A DNA stretch of 64,000 nucleotides from Streptomyces globisporus (GCF_003501885.1 NZ_QWFA01000005.1:1-64000); one strand, 5' to 3'. Shown: positions 40,932 to 50,191, counted from the first letter of the stretch. The notes: a model not told the origin generated them from the letters alone. Program-made: numbers and translations.

Positions 40932-41456
40932 TTGACCGACCACACCGACCTCCGGTGGACCATCCGCCCGGAGACCCCGGCGGACCGTGCGGCCGTGCAC
41001 GGCGTCAACACGGCCGCGTTCCCCACCCGGGACGAGGCGGACCTCGTGGACGCCCTGCGGGCCGACCCCGAGGCGTGGCTGCCGGAGCTGAGTTACGTCG
41101 CCGAGGCCCCGGACGGGTCCCTCGCGGCGTACGCGCTGCTGACCCGCTGCCGGGTCGACGACGCCCCGGCGCTCGCCCTGGCCCCGGTGGCCACGGTCCC
41201 CGCGTACCAGCGGCAGGGTGCGGGGCAGGCCGTCGTGCGGGCGGTGCTGGACGCCGCCCGGGTGCGCGGTGAGGCGCTGGCGCTGGTGCTGGGTCATCCC
41301 GAGTACTACCCGCGCTTCGGTTTCGGACCGGCCTCGCGCTACGGGATCCGGCCAGGTTTCGAGGTTCCGGACGAGGCGATGATGGCCCTGGCACTGGACG
41401 ATTCGGTTCCTGTTCCAGCGGGCCTGATCCGTTATCCGGCGGCCTTCGGCGTCTGA
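40932..41456 (+). CDS. GNAT-family N-acetyltransferase (YhbS-like)
   Basis: A 174-residue acetyltransferase: WTIRPETPADRAAVHGVNTA, ALAPVATVPAYQRQGAGQAV (the acetyl-CoA pyrophosphate loop Q-x2-G-x-G), LVLGHPEYYPRFGFGPASRY. The last block is typical of YhbS-like GNAT proteins. A TTG at 40932 lies eight bases behind AAGGG and at the conserved N-terminus, so I chose it over the upstream ATG. Substrate unknown. Confidence 0.85.
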   Translation: MTDHTDLRWTIRPETPADRAAVHGVNTAAFPTRDEADLVDALRADPEAWLPELSYVAEAPDGSLAAYALLTRCRVDDAPALALAPVATVPAYQRQGAGQAVVRAVLDAARVRGEALALVLGHPEYYPRFGFGPASRYGIRPGFEVPDEAMMALALDDSVPVPAGLIRYPAAFGV

Positions 41457-41603
41457 CGGCCCGTCCGTCCCGCCGCGTTCGCCGGGCGTGGCAGGCCGGA
41501 CATGCCCGGCCCCGGAGTGCGGACAAGCGGCTTTTGTACGGCAGACTTGACCGGACTCCAGGGGCCCGGCGCACGAGGCCGGGGACCAAAGCGAAGGATG
41601 GGT

Positions 41604-42197
41604 ATGCCGACCACACCAGCCACCGCGACGCACAGCTCGTCGAACGGCACCGCAGAAGCGATCATGCTCGAACTGGTCGACGAGAACGGCACCACCATCG
41701 GCACCGCGGAGAAGCTGGCGGCCCACCAGGCCCCCGGGCAGCTGCACCGCGCGTTCTCCGTGTTCCTCTTCGACGAGCAGGGGCGGCTGCTGCTCCAGCG
41801 CCGGGCACTCGGCAAGTACCACTCCCCCGGCGTCTGGTCGAACACCTGCTGCGGGCACCCCTACCCGGGTGAGTCCCCGTTCGCGGCCGCCGCCCGGCGT
41901 ACGTACGAGGAGCTGGGCATCTCGCCGTCGCTGCTGGCCGAGGCGGGCACCGTGCGCTACAACCACCCGGACCCGGCGTCGGGCCTGGTGGAGCAGGAGT
42001 TCAACCATCTGTTCGTGGGAATGGCGCAGGAGGCGCTGAAGGCGGACCCCGAGGAGGTCGGCGAGACCGCCTTCGTGACGGCGGCCGAGCTGGAGAAGCG
42101 GCACGCCGACGGGCCGTTCTCGGCGTGGTTCATGACGGTGCTGGACGCGGCGCGGCCGGCGATCCGTGAGCTGACGGGGCCCTCGGCGGGCTGGTGA
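41604..42197 (+). CDS. idi: Isopentenyl-diphosphate delta-isomerase, type I
   Basis: A 197-residue Nudix-fold enzyme interconverting isopentenyl and dimethylallyl diphosphate. Active-site elements: LHRAFSVFLFDEQGRLLLQR, the catalytic Cys in SNTCCGHPYPGES, and RRTYEELGISPS with the metal-binding Glu residues; VEQEFNHLFVG is also typical. It supplies prenyl precursors, plausibly including those for the hopanoid operon 10 kb away. ATG at 41604 has AAGGA six bases upstream; ATG at 41598 is possible. Confidence 0.95.
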   Translation: MPTTPATATHSSSNGTAEAIMLELVDENGTTIGTAEKLAAHQAPGQLHRAFSVFLFDEQGRLLLQRRALGKYHSPGVWSNTCCGHPYPGESPFAAAARRTYEELGISPSLLAEAGTVRYNHPDPASGLVEQEFNHLFVGMAQEALKADPEEVGETAFVTAAELEKRHADGPFSAWFMTVLDAARPAIRELTGPSAGW

Positions 42198-42248
42198 CCC
42201 CTCGCCCGGTCGCGTACGGGGGCGGCCGGACAGTCGTGTACGGGGCGG

Positions 42249-42704
42249 TCAGAGCTGCGTCTTCAACGGCAGCGCCGCCCAGATGATCTTCCCGCCGCTC
42301 GCGGTGTGCTCGACGTCGCAGGTGCCGCCCGCCTCCGCGGTGACCACCTTGACCAGCAGCAGGCCCCGGCCGCCGGTCTGCGCGTAGTCCGTCTCGAGGG
42401 CGGTGGGGCGGTAGGGGTGGTTGTCCTCCACCGACACTCTGACCCAGTCGGAGCCGATGGCCACCTCGACGGCCAGCTCGGGCGAGAGCAGGGCCGCGTG
42501 CTTGACCGCGTTGGTGACCAGCTCCGAGACGATCAGCAGAAGCCCCTGGAGGATGTCGTCCTCGATCGGCACGCCCTGCCGGCCGAGAAGGTCGCGTACG
42601 GCGTGCCGGGCGCTGGGCACGGAGGCCTCCACGGCGGGGGCGGTGAAGCGCCACACCCCCTCGTACGACACGGGTTCGGCAGGGGCACTCCCGAGGCTCT
42701 CCAT
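42249..42704 (-). CDS. ATP-binding anti-sigma-factor-like protein (HATPase_c_2)
   Basis: A 151-residue GHKL ATPase of the RsbW/SpoIIAB type common in Streptomyces. The N-box is LLLIVSELVTNAVKHAALLS, and the G1/G2 region VRVSVEDNHPYRPTALETDY, QTGGRGLLLVKVVTAEAGG. It has no sensor or His-phosphotransfer domain, so it probably binds and inhibits a sigma factor or phosphorylates an anti-anti-sigma protein; no partner lies next to it. Start is ATG at 42704; the ribosome site is weak. Confidence 0.88.
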   Translation of the reverse strand: MESLGSAPAEPVSYEGVWRFTAPAVEASVPSARHAVRDLLGRQGVPIEDDILQGLLLIVSELVTNAVKHAALLSPELAVEVAIGSDWVRVSVEDNHPYRPTALETDYAQTGGRGLLLVKVVTAEAGGTCDVEHTASGGKIIWAALPLKTQL

Positions 42705-42849
42705 CGTCCGGCACCAGCTCTCACTCGCACTGCACTGACCGTCGAGTAAAGAGTGTGGGAATGGCTTGGTCCGGACCGTGCCACTGAACGGAAGTAGCCA
42801 GGTATCGGCGCTATTTGACCAAACCTGTAGGCCGCTGGCGACCGGGTGA

Positions 42850-43473
42850 CTACTTCTGCTCGTCTTCTGGTGCCGTGATCGGCTCGTCCGCCGTCGGGAC
42901 CGTCTCATCGAGCCGCTCCGAGACCATACTGACGATACGTCGGCCGCCGATGCCGATGGCGATCAGGCCGAGTCCGTCGAACAGGAGGGCCAGCGAGAAG
43001 AAGCAGCCGAGCACGTACAGGCTGCTGTCCGGCCAGTCGAACAGCACCAGCAGGCCCAGCAACAGGCCGAAGGCTCCCTGGAGCAGCGTCCACCCCATCT
43101 GCGGGCCGCGCACCACGACGCTGCCGACGAGCCGGAAGACCCCGCCGGTCAGGAAGAGCAGGGCGGCGAACATGGTCAGCGCCTCGGCCGTGCCCTCGGG
43201 GTGCTTGATGACGACGACGCCCGCGGCGATGTTGAGGGCCGCGACCACCACGCCCAGCCAGAAGTAGCTCGTGCCGCGCGACTCGATCGCGTGCAGCAGC
43301 CCGACCAGACCGCCGACGAGCAGCAGCCAGCCGAAGAGCAGCATCGAGGTGAGGGTGGCCACACCGGTGTAGATGAGCCCGATGATGCCCGCGATCACCA
43401 GCAGCGTGCCGAGCAGCGCCAGCCAGCCGAAACCGCGGCTGAGCTTCCTGCTCTCGGCGGTGGGTTCGTTCAT
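42850..43473 (-). CDS. HdeD-family membrane protein
   Basis: A 207-residue protein with six hydrophobic segments in three hairpins (WLALLGTLLVIAGIIGLIYT, SMLLFGWLLLVGGLVGLLHA, YFWLGVVVAALNIAAGVVVI and so on), the DUF308/HdeD pattern, and an acidic C-terminal tail. HdeD is linked to acid resistance in enterics; its role in actinobacteria is not established. Start is ATG at 43473 behind GAGGAG. It diverges from the enoyl-CoA hydratase gene. Confidence 0.85.
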   Translation of the reverse strand: MNEPTAESRKLSRGFGWLALLGTLLVIAGIIGLIYTGVATLTSMLLFGWLLLVGGLVGLLHAIESRGTSYFWLGVVVAALNIAAGVVVIKHPEGTAEALTMFAALLFLTGGVFRLVGSVVVRGPQMGWTLLQGAFGLLLGLLVLFDWPDSSLYVLGCFFSLALLFDGLGLIAIGIGGRRIVSMVSERLDETVPTADEPITAPEDEQK

Positions 43474-43555
43474 CGACAGCTCCTCACACGGTGCGTGCCC
43501 GTCTCGCGACCCCTTCTTGATCATAGGTTCGAACCGGAGGGATAGCATCCGGCGC

Positions 43556-44320
43556 ATGGACCGTACGGAACCCCGCCTGATCACGTCCGTCGAGCGCGGC
43601 GTCGCCACCGTCGTGATCGCCAACCCCGCCAAGCGGAACGCGATGACCACCGCGATGTGGCGGATCCTGCCGGAGCTGCTGGAGCGGCTGGCGGCCGATC
43701 CGGAGGTCCGGGTGCTGGTACTGACCGGGGCCGGGGACACCTTCTGCGCCGGAGCCGACATCTCCACGCTGCGGGAGAGCGCGGGCACCGCCCAGGGCCT
43801 CGCGGTGGAGGCCGAGGAGGCGCTCGCCGCGTTCCCCCGGCCGACGCTGGCAGCGGTGCGCGGCTACTGCGTGGGCGGCGGCGGTCAGCTCGCGGCCGCC
43901 TGCGATCTGCGGTTCGCGGAGGAGGGAGCCTCCTTCGGGGTCACCCCGGCCAAGCTCGGCATCGTCTACCCGGCGTCCTCGACCCGGCGTCTGGTCGCCC
44001 TCGTCGGCCCGGGCACAGCAAAGCATCTGCTGTTCTCCGGCGAGCTGATCGGCACGGAACGGGCGCTGCGCACCGGCCTGGTCGACGAGGTGCTGCCGCC
44101 GGGCGGCCTGGACAAGCGGGTCGAGGAGTACGTCCAGGTGCTGGCGTCCCGGTCGCAGCTGACCCAGGCCTCGGCGAAGGAGTTCGCCGCGGGCCGGACG
44201 GACCGGGACGCCCACTGGGCCGCCGAGGCGCGCGGCAGTACGGACACGGCGGAGGGCGTCGCCGCCTTCCTGGAGCGGCGCGCCCCGCGCTTCACCTACA
44301 CCACCGCGCCCGCGCGCTGA
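43556..44320 (+). CDS. Enoyl-CoA hydratase/isomerase family protein
   Basis: A 254-residue crotonase-fold protein. The CoA-binding and oxyanion-hole segments are AKRNAMTTAMW and GDTFCAGADISTLRES, then YCVGGGGQLAAACDLRFAEE. The second catalytic position, Glu in hydratases, falls in FGVTPAKLGIVYPASST, where the expected acid is not obvious, so isomerase or another crotonase activity is possible. Start is ATG at 43556, about eight bases after a TAGCAT (43543-43548). Confidence 0.87.
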   Translation: MDRTEPRLITSVERGVATVVIANPAKRNAMTTAMWRILPELLERLAADPEVRVLVLTGAGDTFCAGADISTLRESAGTAQGLAVEAEEALAAFPRPTLAAVRGYCVGGGGQLAAACDLRFAEEGASFGVTPAKLGIVYPASSTRRLVALVGPGTAKHLLFSGELIGTERALRTGLVDEVLPPGGLDKRVEEYVQVLASRSQLTQASAKEFAAGRTDRDAHWAAEARGSTDTAEGVAAFLERRAPRFTYTTAPAR

Positions 44321-44325
44321 GGCCC

Positions 44326-44961
44326 TTACCGGGTGATGTGGCGGCTCCTGGCCCGCCACTCCTCGACGAGGGCGGCCGGGGCCTTCTCCGGCGAGCCGCA
44401 GTCGTAGGGCGGCTGCGGGTCGTACTCCGTGAGCAGCTGAACCGATCGCGCCGCGTCGTCACCCGCGATCCGGCCGAGCAGGGTCAGCCCCATGTCGATG
44501 CCGGAGGAGACCCCGGCGGCGGTGACGTACTTGCCGTCGAGGACGACGCGCTCCCCCGTGGGCTCGGCGCCGAATCCCTTCAGCAGCTCCAGCGCCAGCC
44601 AGTGGGAGGTGGCCCGCCGCCCCTTCAGGAGTCCGGCCGCCGCCAGCAGGAGCGAGCCCGTGCAGACCGAGGTGGTCCAGGTGGTGGTGGCGTCGACCGC
44701 GCGCAGCCAGCCGAGGAGGGACTCGTTCTCCATCTGGTCGCTCTGGCCGGGGCCGCCCGGCACGATCACCAGGTCGGGCGAGGTCACCTCGGCGAGCGTC
44801 TTCTCCGCGACGAGCCCGAGGCTCCCGGTGTCGTTGCGGACGGGTCCGGTCCGCTCGGCGACGAAGACGGTCTCGGCGCCGGGCGCCCGGCTGAGGATCT
44901 CGTAGGGGCCCACCGCGTCCAGGGCGGTGAAGCGGTCGAAGAGCACGATGGCGATCTGCAC
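44326..44961 (-). CDS. DJ-1/PfpI family protein
   Basis: A 211-residue class I glutamine-amidotransferase-like protein: LFDRFTALDAVGPYEILSR, LVIVPGGPGQSD, the nucleophile elbow TTSVCTGSLLLAAAGLL (Cys100) and AGVSSGIDMGLTLLG. The FTALDxVGPYE start and YDPQPP near the end resemble isonitrile hydratase-like members. It lies 48 bases downstream of a GlxA-type regulator that contains the same domain, a common pairing. Confidence 0.88.
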   Translation of the reverse strand: MQIAIVLFDRFTALDAVGPYEILSRAPGAETVFVAERTGPVRNDTGSLGLVAEKTLAEVTSPDLVIVPGGPGQSDQMENESLLGWLRAVDATTTWTTSVCTGSLLLAAAGLLKGRRATSHWLALELLKGFGAEPTGERVVLDGKYVTAAGVSSGIDMGLTLLGRIAGDDAARSVQLLTEYDPQPPYDCGSPEKAPAALVEEWRARSRHITR

Positions 44962-45009
44962 GGGAGCTGCCTCTCGGTTCGGTCGGACGGACTGGATGCC
45001 GGCGGTCGT

Positions 45010-45981
45010 TCAGGTGCCGGCTGCGGGTGTACGGAAGCGGCGGCGGTATTCGGACGGTGCCGTCGCGAGGGTCTTCACGAAGGCGCGGCGCATGGCCTCC
45101 GGGGTGCCGTAGCCGCTGGCGCGGGCGACCTGCTCGACACCGTCGGCGGTGTCCTCCAGCAGCCGGCGGGCGTGCTCCAGGCGGACCCGCTCGACGTACC
45201 GCCCGGGGGTCATCCCGGTCTCCGCCCGGAACGCGCGGGCGAAGTGCCGGGGCGAGAGCCGGGCGCGGGCCGCGAGGGCGTCGACCCCGAGGTCGGCGCC
45301 CGGGTGCTGGGTGATCCAGTGCTGGACCTCGCGCAGCGGTTCGCGCCGGGCGGTCTGGGCGCTGAGCTGGGCGCTGAACTGGGCCTGGTTGCCAGGCCGC
45401 CGAAGGAAGACCACGAGATGGCGGGCGATGCTCAGCGCGAGATCCCGCCCATGGTCCTCCTCTACGAGCGCGAGGGCCAGGTCGATGCCCGCGGTGACGC
45501 CCGCCGAGGTGGCCAGCCTCCCGTCCCGTACGAAGATCGGCTCCGGGTCGACCCGGACGGCCGGGTGGTCACGGGCGAGCCGGTCGCAGTAGTTCCAGTG
45601 GGTGGTGACCCGGTGCCCGTCCAGCAGGCCCGCCTCGGCCAGGAGCAGCGCCCCGGTGCACACGGAGACCAGCCGCTCCGCGCGTGGCGCGTGCTCGCGC
45701 AACCAGCCGGTCAGCTCGGGGTGGGAGCCCCGGGTGCCGTGCCCGCCGGGTACCAGCAGGGTGTGCGGGGCGGGCGCGTCGGCCAGGCTGCTGTCGGGCA
45801 TCAGGACGAGCCCGCTGGTCGACCGGACGGGGCCGCCGTCGAGCGAGGCGGTCCGCAGGTCGTAGGAGACCCCGGGCGACCGGGAGGCGCCCGCGAAGAC
45901 CTCCATCGGGCCGGTCACGTCGAGGCCCTGGACGCCGTCGAAGAGAACGACGAGGACGGTTCGCTGCTTCACGTCTGCCAT
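45010..45981 (-). CDS. GlxA-family (DJ-1 plus AraC) transcriptional regulator
   Basis: A 323-residue regulator. Residues ~8-180 form a DJ-1/PfpI domain (LFDGVQGLDVTGPMEVFAG, SVCTGALLLAEAGLLDG with Cys108). Residues ~215-315 form an AraC DNA-binding domain (LGVDALAARARLSPRHFARA, VEQVARASGYGTPEAMRRAF). Such proteins sense small metabolites. The adjacent DJ-1 enzyme, on the same strand, is the likely target. Start is ATG at 45981. Confidence 0.92.
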   Translation of the reverse strand: MADVKQRTVLVVLFDGVQGLDVTGPMEVFAGASRSPGVSYDLRTASLDGGPVRSTSGLVLMPDSSLADAPAPHTLLVPGGHGTRGSHPELTGWLREHAPRAERLVSVCTGALLLAEAGLLDGHRVTTHWNYCDRLARDHPAVRVDPEPIFVRDGRLATSAGVTAGIDLALALVEEDHGRDLALSIARHLVVFLRRPGNQAQFSAQLSAQTARREPLREVQHWITQHPGADLGVDALAARARLSPRHFARAFRAETGMTPGRYVERVRLEHARRLLEDTADGVEQVARASGYGTPEAMRRAFVKTLATAPSEYRRRFRTPAAGT

Positions 45982-46152
45982 CCTGGGCGGCGGGCGGCGA
46001 TGGCTGCAATGACGAGTACCCCTCCTTTCCTGCCATCGGTCCGCCGTGGGACTGCCATGGGCCGGTCATGGGCCTGCTGTCGGCTCAGTTCGGAGGGCGA
46101 TGGGCCTCCCCCGGGGTTCCACGCCGTACCGACCAGTCGGTAACGTGCGGGC

Positions 46153-47022
46153 ATGAGTACTCTCCCGGCCCGCGCGGAGCGCCGCTGCCACAACGCCGTC
46201 AACCCGCTGCACTCCAGCCTCTTCTTCTCCCCCGACCTGGGTGCGGAGATGGCCAAGATCGGCATCGAGGACCCCTCCGCCGCCTACTTCGCCACCCGTG
46301 CCGCCGCGTTCGGCGCCGTGGGCGCGGGAACCGTCAGCGCCACCTTCTACAACTTCAACCCCGTCCTGGTGGCCCGCCATGTGCCGGCCGTCTGGGAGAC
46401 CGCCTCCCCCGAGGTGGTCCTCGAAGCCCGGCTGCGGGCGGCGGACTCGACGCTGCGGCGGCTGCTCGGCGAGGAGATCATCGCCTCCGAGAAGATGGCG
46501 GAGGCCGCCCGGCTCGCGCTGCGCGCCACCGAGGCCTGCACCCCGCACGCCCGCCCGCTGTACGCCGCGCACGCGGATCTGCCGGTGCCCGAGGAGCCGC
46601 ACCTGGCGTTCTGGCACGCCGCAACCCTGCTCCGCGAGCACCGGGGCGACGCCCATCTGGCCGCCCTGCTCGCGGCCGGCCTCGACCCGCTGGAGTCGCT
46701 CGTCAGCCACACGGCCACCGGCAAGGGCATGGCGATCCGCTGGATCCTGTCCTCCCGGGGCTGGCGCCGCACCGACTGGGAGGCGGCGTCCGAGCGGCTC
46801 CGGGAGCGTGGGCTGCTGGTGGCGGGCGAGGAACTGGGGCTGACCGAGGCCGGCACCGCGCTGCGCGCCGAGGTCGAGGAGGCGACGGACCGGATGGACA
46901 TCGCCCCGTACGAACACCTGGGCGCGGAAGGCGTGGAGCGGCTCACCGAACTCGCCCGCGGCTTCCTCTTCACCGCCGCCGCGGCGGGCGCGTTCCCGGC
47001 CTCGGCGACCGGCCGCGGCTGA
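46153..47022 (+). CDS. SCO6745-family protein
   Basis: A 289-residue, mainly helical protein that I recognise as the SCO6745 family (LPARAERRCHNAVNPLHSSL, PVLVARHVPAVWETASPEVV, and a C-terminal WRRTDWEAASERLRERGLLV segment like a winged helix). The C-terminal third looks like a MarR-type DNA-binding fold, so a regulatory role is possible, but none is proven. Start is ATG at 46153. It diverges from the GlxA gene. Confidence 0.82.
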   Translation: MSTLPARAERRCHNAVNPLHSSLFFSPDLGAEMAKIGIEDPSAAYFATRAAAFGAVGAGTVSATFYNFNPVLVARHVPAVWETASPEVVLEARLRAADSTLRRLLGEEIIASEKMAEAARLALRATEACTPHARPLYAAHADLPVPEEPHLAFWHAATLLREHRGDAHLAALLAAGLDPLESLVSHTATGKGMAIRWILSSRGWRRTDWEAASERLRERGLLVAGEELGLTEAGTALRAEVEEATDRMDIAPYEHLGAEGVERLTELARGFLFTAAAAGAFPASATGRG

Positions 47023-47225
47023 CCCGGGACGGACCCCGGCACCGCCCGGGGCCCCCGCGCACCGCGCCGGGGCTCCCGGGCGTGTTGCCCGAGGTCACGC
47101 GACACGGCCCCCGGCCACGCGGCACAATGCATGCCCGGGGGATGCCCCCCGGCAAGCAGATACGTGCTCATCACGACCCGAGCACGGCCAGCACAGCCAG
47201 TACGAGAAGGCGAGTCGGGAAAACC

Positions 47226-49664
47226 GTGACGACGTCCATCGAAGGCAGGATCGCCGAGGAGCTCGGCGTACGTGAGCGACAGGTCAGGGCGGCGGTCGAG
47301 CTGCTCGACGGCGGATCGACCGTGCCGTTCATCGCGCGCTACCGCAAGGAGGCGACCGAATCCCTCGACGATGCGCAGCTGCGCACGCTGGAGGAACGGC
47401 TGCGCTATCTGAGGGAGCTGGAGGAGCGGCGTACGGCGATCCTCGACTCCGTACGCGAACAGGGCAAGCTCGACGCGGCGTTGGAGGCGAGCATCCGGGC
47501 CGCCGAGACCAAGGCGCGCCTGGAGGACATCTACCTGCCGTTCAAGCCCAAGCGGCGCACCAAGGCGCAGATCGCCCGGGAGGCGGGGCTGGAGCCGCTG
47601 GCGGACGGCCTGCTCGGGGACCCGTCGGTCGATCCGCCGGCCGCTGCCGCCGCGTTCGTGGACGGCGACAAGGGTGTGGCGGACGCGGCTGCCGCTCTGG
47701 AGGGTGCACGCGCGATCCTCACCGAGCGGTTCTCCGAGGACGCCGACCTGACCGGCGAGCTGCGTGAGCGGATGTGGACGCGCGGCCGGCTGGCGGCGAA
47801 GGTGCGCGACGGCCAGGAGGAGGCGGGCGCGAAGTTCGCCGACTACTTCGACTTCGCGGAGCCGTTCACCGCGCTGCCCTCGCACCGGGTGCTCGCGATG
47901 CTGCGCGGCGAGAAGGAGAACGTGCTCGACCTGGTCCTGGAGCCGGAGGAGCCGGAGACGGCCGAGAAGCCTGGCCCGTCCGCGTACGAGAACATGATCG
48001 CCCGCCGCTTCGGGATCGCCGACCGGGGCCGCCCGGGCGACAAGTGGCTGGGCGACACCGTGCGTTGGGCCTGGCGGACCCGGATCCAGGTGCACCTGGG
48101 CATCGATCTGCGGCTCCGGCTGCGTACGGCGGCGGAGGACGAGGCGGTCCGGGTCTTCGCCTCGAACCTGCGTGATCTGCTGCTCGCCGCCCCGGCCGGG
48201 ACGCGGGCCACGCTGGGCCTGGACCCCGGTTTCCGTACGGGGGTGAAGGTCGCGGTCGTCGACGCCACCGGCAAGGTGGTGGCCACCGATGTGATCCACC
48301 CGCACGTGCCCGCCAACAAGTGGGACCAGGCACTGGCGAAGCTCGCGCATCTCGCGAAGGAGCACGCGGTCGACCTGATCGCGATCGGCAACGGCACCGC
48401 GTCCCGCGAGACGGACAAGCTCGCCGGTGAACTGATCGACAAGCACCCGGAGTTGAAGCTCACGAAGGTGATGGTCTCGGAGGCGGGCGCCTCGGTGTAC
48501 TCCGCCTCCGCGTTCGCCTCGCAGGAACTGCCCGACATGGACGTGTCGTTGCGCGGCGCGGTCTCCATCGCACGGCGGCTCCAGGACCCGCTGGCGGAGC
48601 TGGTGAAGATCGACCCGAAGTCGATCGGCGTCGGCCAGTACCAGCACGACCTGTCCGAGGTGAAGCTCTCGCGGTCCCTGGACGCGGTCGTCGAGGACTG
48701 TGTGAACGGCGTCGGCGTGGACGTCAACACCGCGTCCGCGCCGCTGCTTTCACGGGTGTCCGGGATCAGCTCGGGGCTGGCGGAGAACATCGTGGCGCAC
48801 CGGGACGCCAACGGCCCGTTCCGGTCCCGCAAGGCGCTCAAGGACGTGGCCCGCCTCGGCCCGAAGGCGTACGAACAGTGCGCGGGCTTCCTGCGGATCC
48901 GGGGCGGCGACGACCCGCTGGACGGCTCCAGTGTGCACCCCGAGGCCTACCCGGTGGTGCGGCGGATGGGCAGGAGCGCGGGCGGCGAGGTCGCCTCGCT
49001 GATCGGCAACACGGACGTCCTGCGGGCGCTGCGCGCGGCTGACTTCGTGGACGACATGTTCGGGCTGCCGACCGTGACGGACATCCTCAAGGAGCTGGAG
49101 AAGCCGGGGCGCGACCCGCGTCCGGCGTTCCGCACGGCGACCTTCAAGGAGGGCGTCGAGAAGCTCGGCGACCTGGAGCCGGGCATGGTGCTGGAGGGCG
49201 TCGTGACGAACGTGGCCGCGTTCGGCGCGTTCGTCGACGTCGGCGTCCACCAGGACGGTCTGGTCCATGTGTCGGCGCTGTCGAAGACGTTCGTGAAGGA
49301 CCCGCGCGACGTGGTGAAGCCCGGGGACATCGTGAAGGTCAAGGTCATGGACGTCGACGTGCCGCGCAAGCGGATCTCGCTGACGCTGCGCCTCGACGAC
49401 GAGCCCGGCGCGGGCGGCGGCTCCGGCGGCGGGCAGCAGGGCCGCGGCGAGCGGGGCGGCCGTCCGCCGAAGCAGCGCCAGGGGCAGGGCTCCGGTGGCG
49501 GCCAGGGCCGTCAGGGCGGCGGCGGCCGGGACCGGCGCGGTGGCGGCGGCGGGTCGCGGCAGGGCGGCCAGAGCGCTCCGGCTCCGGCCAACAGCGCGAT
49601 GGCGGACGCTCTGCGGCGGGCCGGCCTGGCCGACCCGAAGCGGGGCGGCGGCCGGGGACGCTGA
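47226..49664 (+). CDS. tex: Tex family RNA-binding transcription accessory protein
   Basis: An 812-residue protein in the Tex order: an N-terminal helical domain (VRERQVRAAVELLDGGSTVP, FIARYRKEATESLDDAQLR), a YqgF/RuvC-like domain (TLGLDPGFRTGVKVAVVDAT), helix-hairpin-helix repeats (VNTASAPLLSRVSGISSGLA), and a C-terminal S1 domain (GMVLEGVVTNVAAFGAFVDV). A Gly/Gln/Arg-rich low-complexity tail of ~80 residues follows. It binds RNA and affects transcription and RNA turnover. GTG at 47226 begins the conserved N-terminus. Confidence 0.95.
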   Translation: MTTSIEGRIAEELGVRERQVRAAVELLDGGSTVPFIARYRKEATESLDDAQLRTLEERLRYLRELEERRTAILDSVREQGKLDAALEASIRAAETKARLEDIYLPFKPKRRTKAQIAREAGLEPLADGLLGDPSVDPPAAAAAFVDGDKGVADAAAALEGARAILTERFSEDADLTGELRERMWTRGRLAAKVRDGQEEAGAKFADYFDFAEPFTALPSHRVLAMLRGEKENVLDLVLEPEEPETAEKPGPSAYENMIARRFGIADRGRPGDKWLGDTVRWAWRTRIQVHLGIDLRLRLRTAAEDEAVRVFASNLRDLLLAAPAGTRATLGLDPGFRTGVKVAVVDATGKVVATDVIHPHVPANKWDQALAKLAHLAKEHAVDLIAIGNGTASRETDKLAGELIDKHPELKLTKVMVSEAGASVYSASAFASQELPDMDVSLRGAVSIARRLQDPLAELVKIDPKSIGVGQYQHDLSEVKLSRSLDAVVEDCVNGVGVDVNTASAPLLSRVSGISSGLAENIVAHRDANGPFRSRKALKDVARLGPKAYEQCAGFLRIRGGDDPLDGSSVHPEAYPVVRRMGRSAGGEVASLIGNTDVLRALRAADFVDDMFGLPTVTDILKELEKPGRDPRPAFRTATFKEGVEKLGDLEPGMVLEGVVTNVAAFGAFVDVGVHQDGLVHVSALSKTFVKDPRDVVKPGDIVKVKVMDVDVPRKRISLTLRLDDEPGAGGGSGGGQQGRGERGGRPPKQRQGQGSGGGQGRQGGGGRDRRGGGGGSRQGGQSAPAPANSAMADALRRAGLADPKRGGGRGR

Positions 49665-49775
49665 GCCCGTCGCTCTCCCCACCCGGGGACCATCGGTAGG
49701 GCTCTCGGCGCTGGGACGGGCCGCGCTCCGGTCATGGTCCGGTCGTGGGTGTGGTGACGCGGTGTCCGTACGCGC

Positions 49776-49804
49776 GGCGGTCCTTGCCCTGGGCAAGGGC
49801 CGCC
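49776..49804. terminator. Hairpin between tex and methyltransferase remnant
   Basis: A 14-bp arm pair (49776-49789 with 49791-49804) with a single G.U-type mismatch and a near-zero loop. It lies between the convergent ends of tex and the truncated methyltransferase, and may terminate both. Confidence 0.6.
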
Positions 49805-49827
49805 GTGGCTGCCCGGGCGCCGGCGCC

Positions 49828-50142
49828 CTATGGCTCGTGGCGTCGGCGCGCGAGATGGAGCGTGATGTCGGCCTCCATCTCGACCACGTCGGGCAGCACC
49901 CGTCCGATACGCCCGAACGGCTCTTCGCGTTGCGCGGGGGCCGGCACGAGATGGGCGGAGATCGTGGAGAGGTGGCCGAGGTAGTCGCTCGGGCTCAGCG
50001 CATAGCGTCGTTCGACGACCGACTGCCTCTCCAGAGCGGTGTGAACCGGGTGTCCCGCGTGGGCCATCAGCCTGTCGTGGAGTACCGGAGGACAGTCGGG
50101 CCGAAACCGTTCGTACGCTTGTGCCGTTGCTCCGAAACTCAC
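49828..50142 (-). pseudogene. Class I SAM methyltransferase remnant with in-frame core deletion
   Basis: The 104-residue frame starts like a class I methyltransferase (SFGATAQAYERFRPDCPPVL, HDRLMAHAGHPVHTALE) and ends like the last ~65 residues of one (YALSPSDYLGHLSTISAHLV, then EPFGRIGRVLPDVVEMEADI). At the join (HTALE/RQSVVERRYAL) the expected glycine-rich motif I and the whole SAM-binding core, roughly 130-150 residues in this family, are missing, in frame. It cannot bind SAM as it stands. The start used is GTG at 50142; a TTG at 50157 is possible. It lies 50 bases downstream of the ABC-F gene on the same strand. Confidence 0.8.
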
Positions 50143-50191
50143 TGCGCGGTGGGACAAACCGGCAAGCCTGACACCGGCTCCCTGATTCCGC

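Noticed and set aside
45684-47225. Upstream extension of the tex frame
   Set aside because: It overlaps the GlxA and SCO6745-family genes with no similarity to Tex; the conserved Tex N-terminus begins at the GTG at 47226.
49440-49664. Gly/Arg/Gln-rich repeats at the end of tex as a DNA repeat element
   Set aside because: They are an in-frame low-complexity protein tail common in actinobacterial Tex proteins, not a mobile or tandem DNA repeat.
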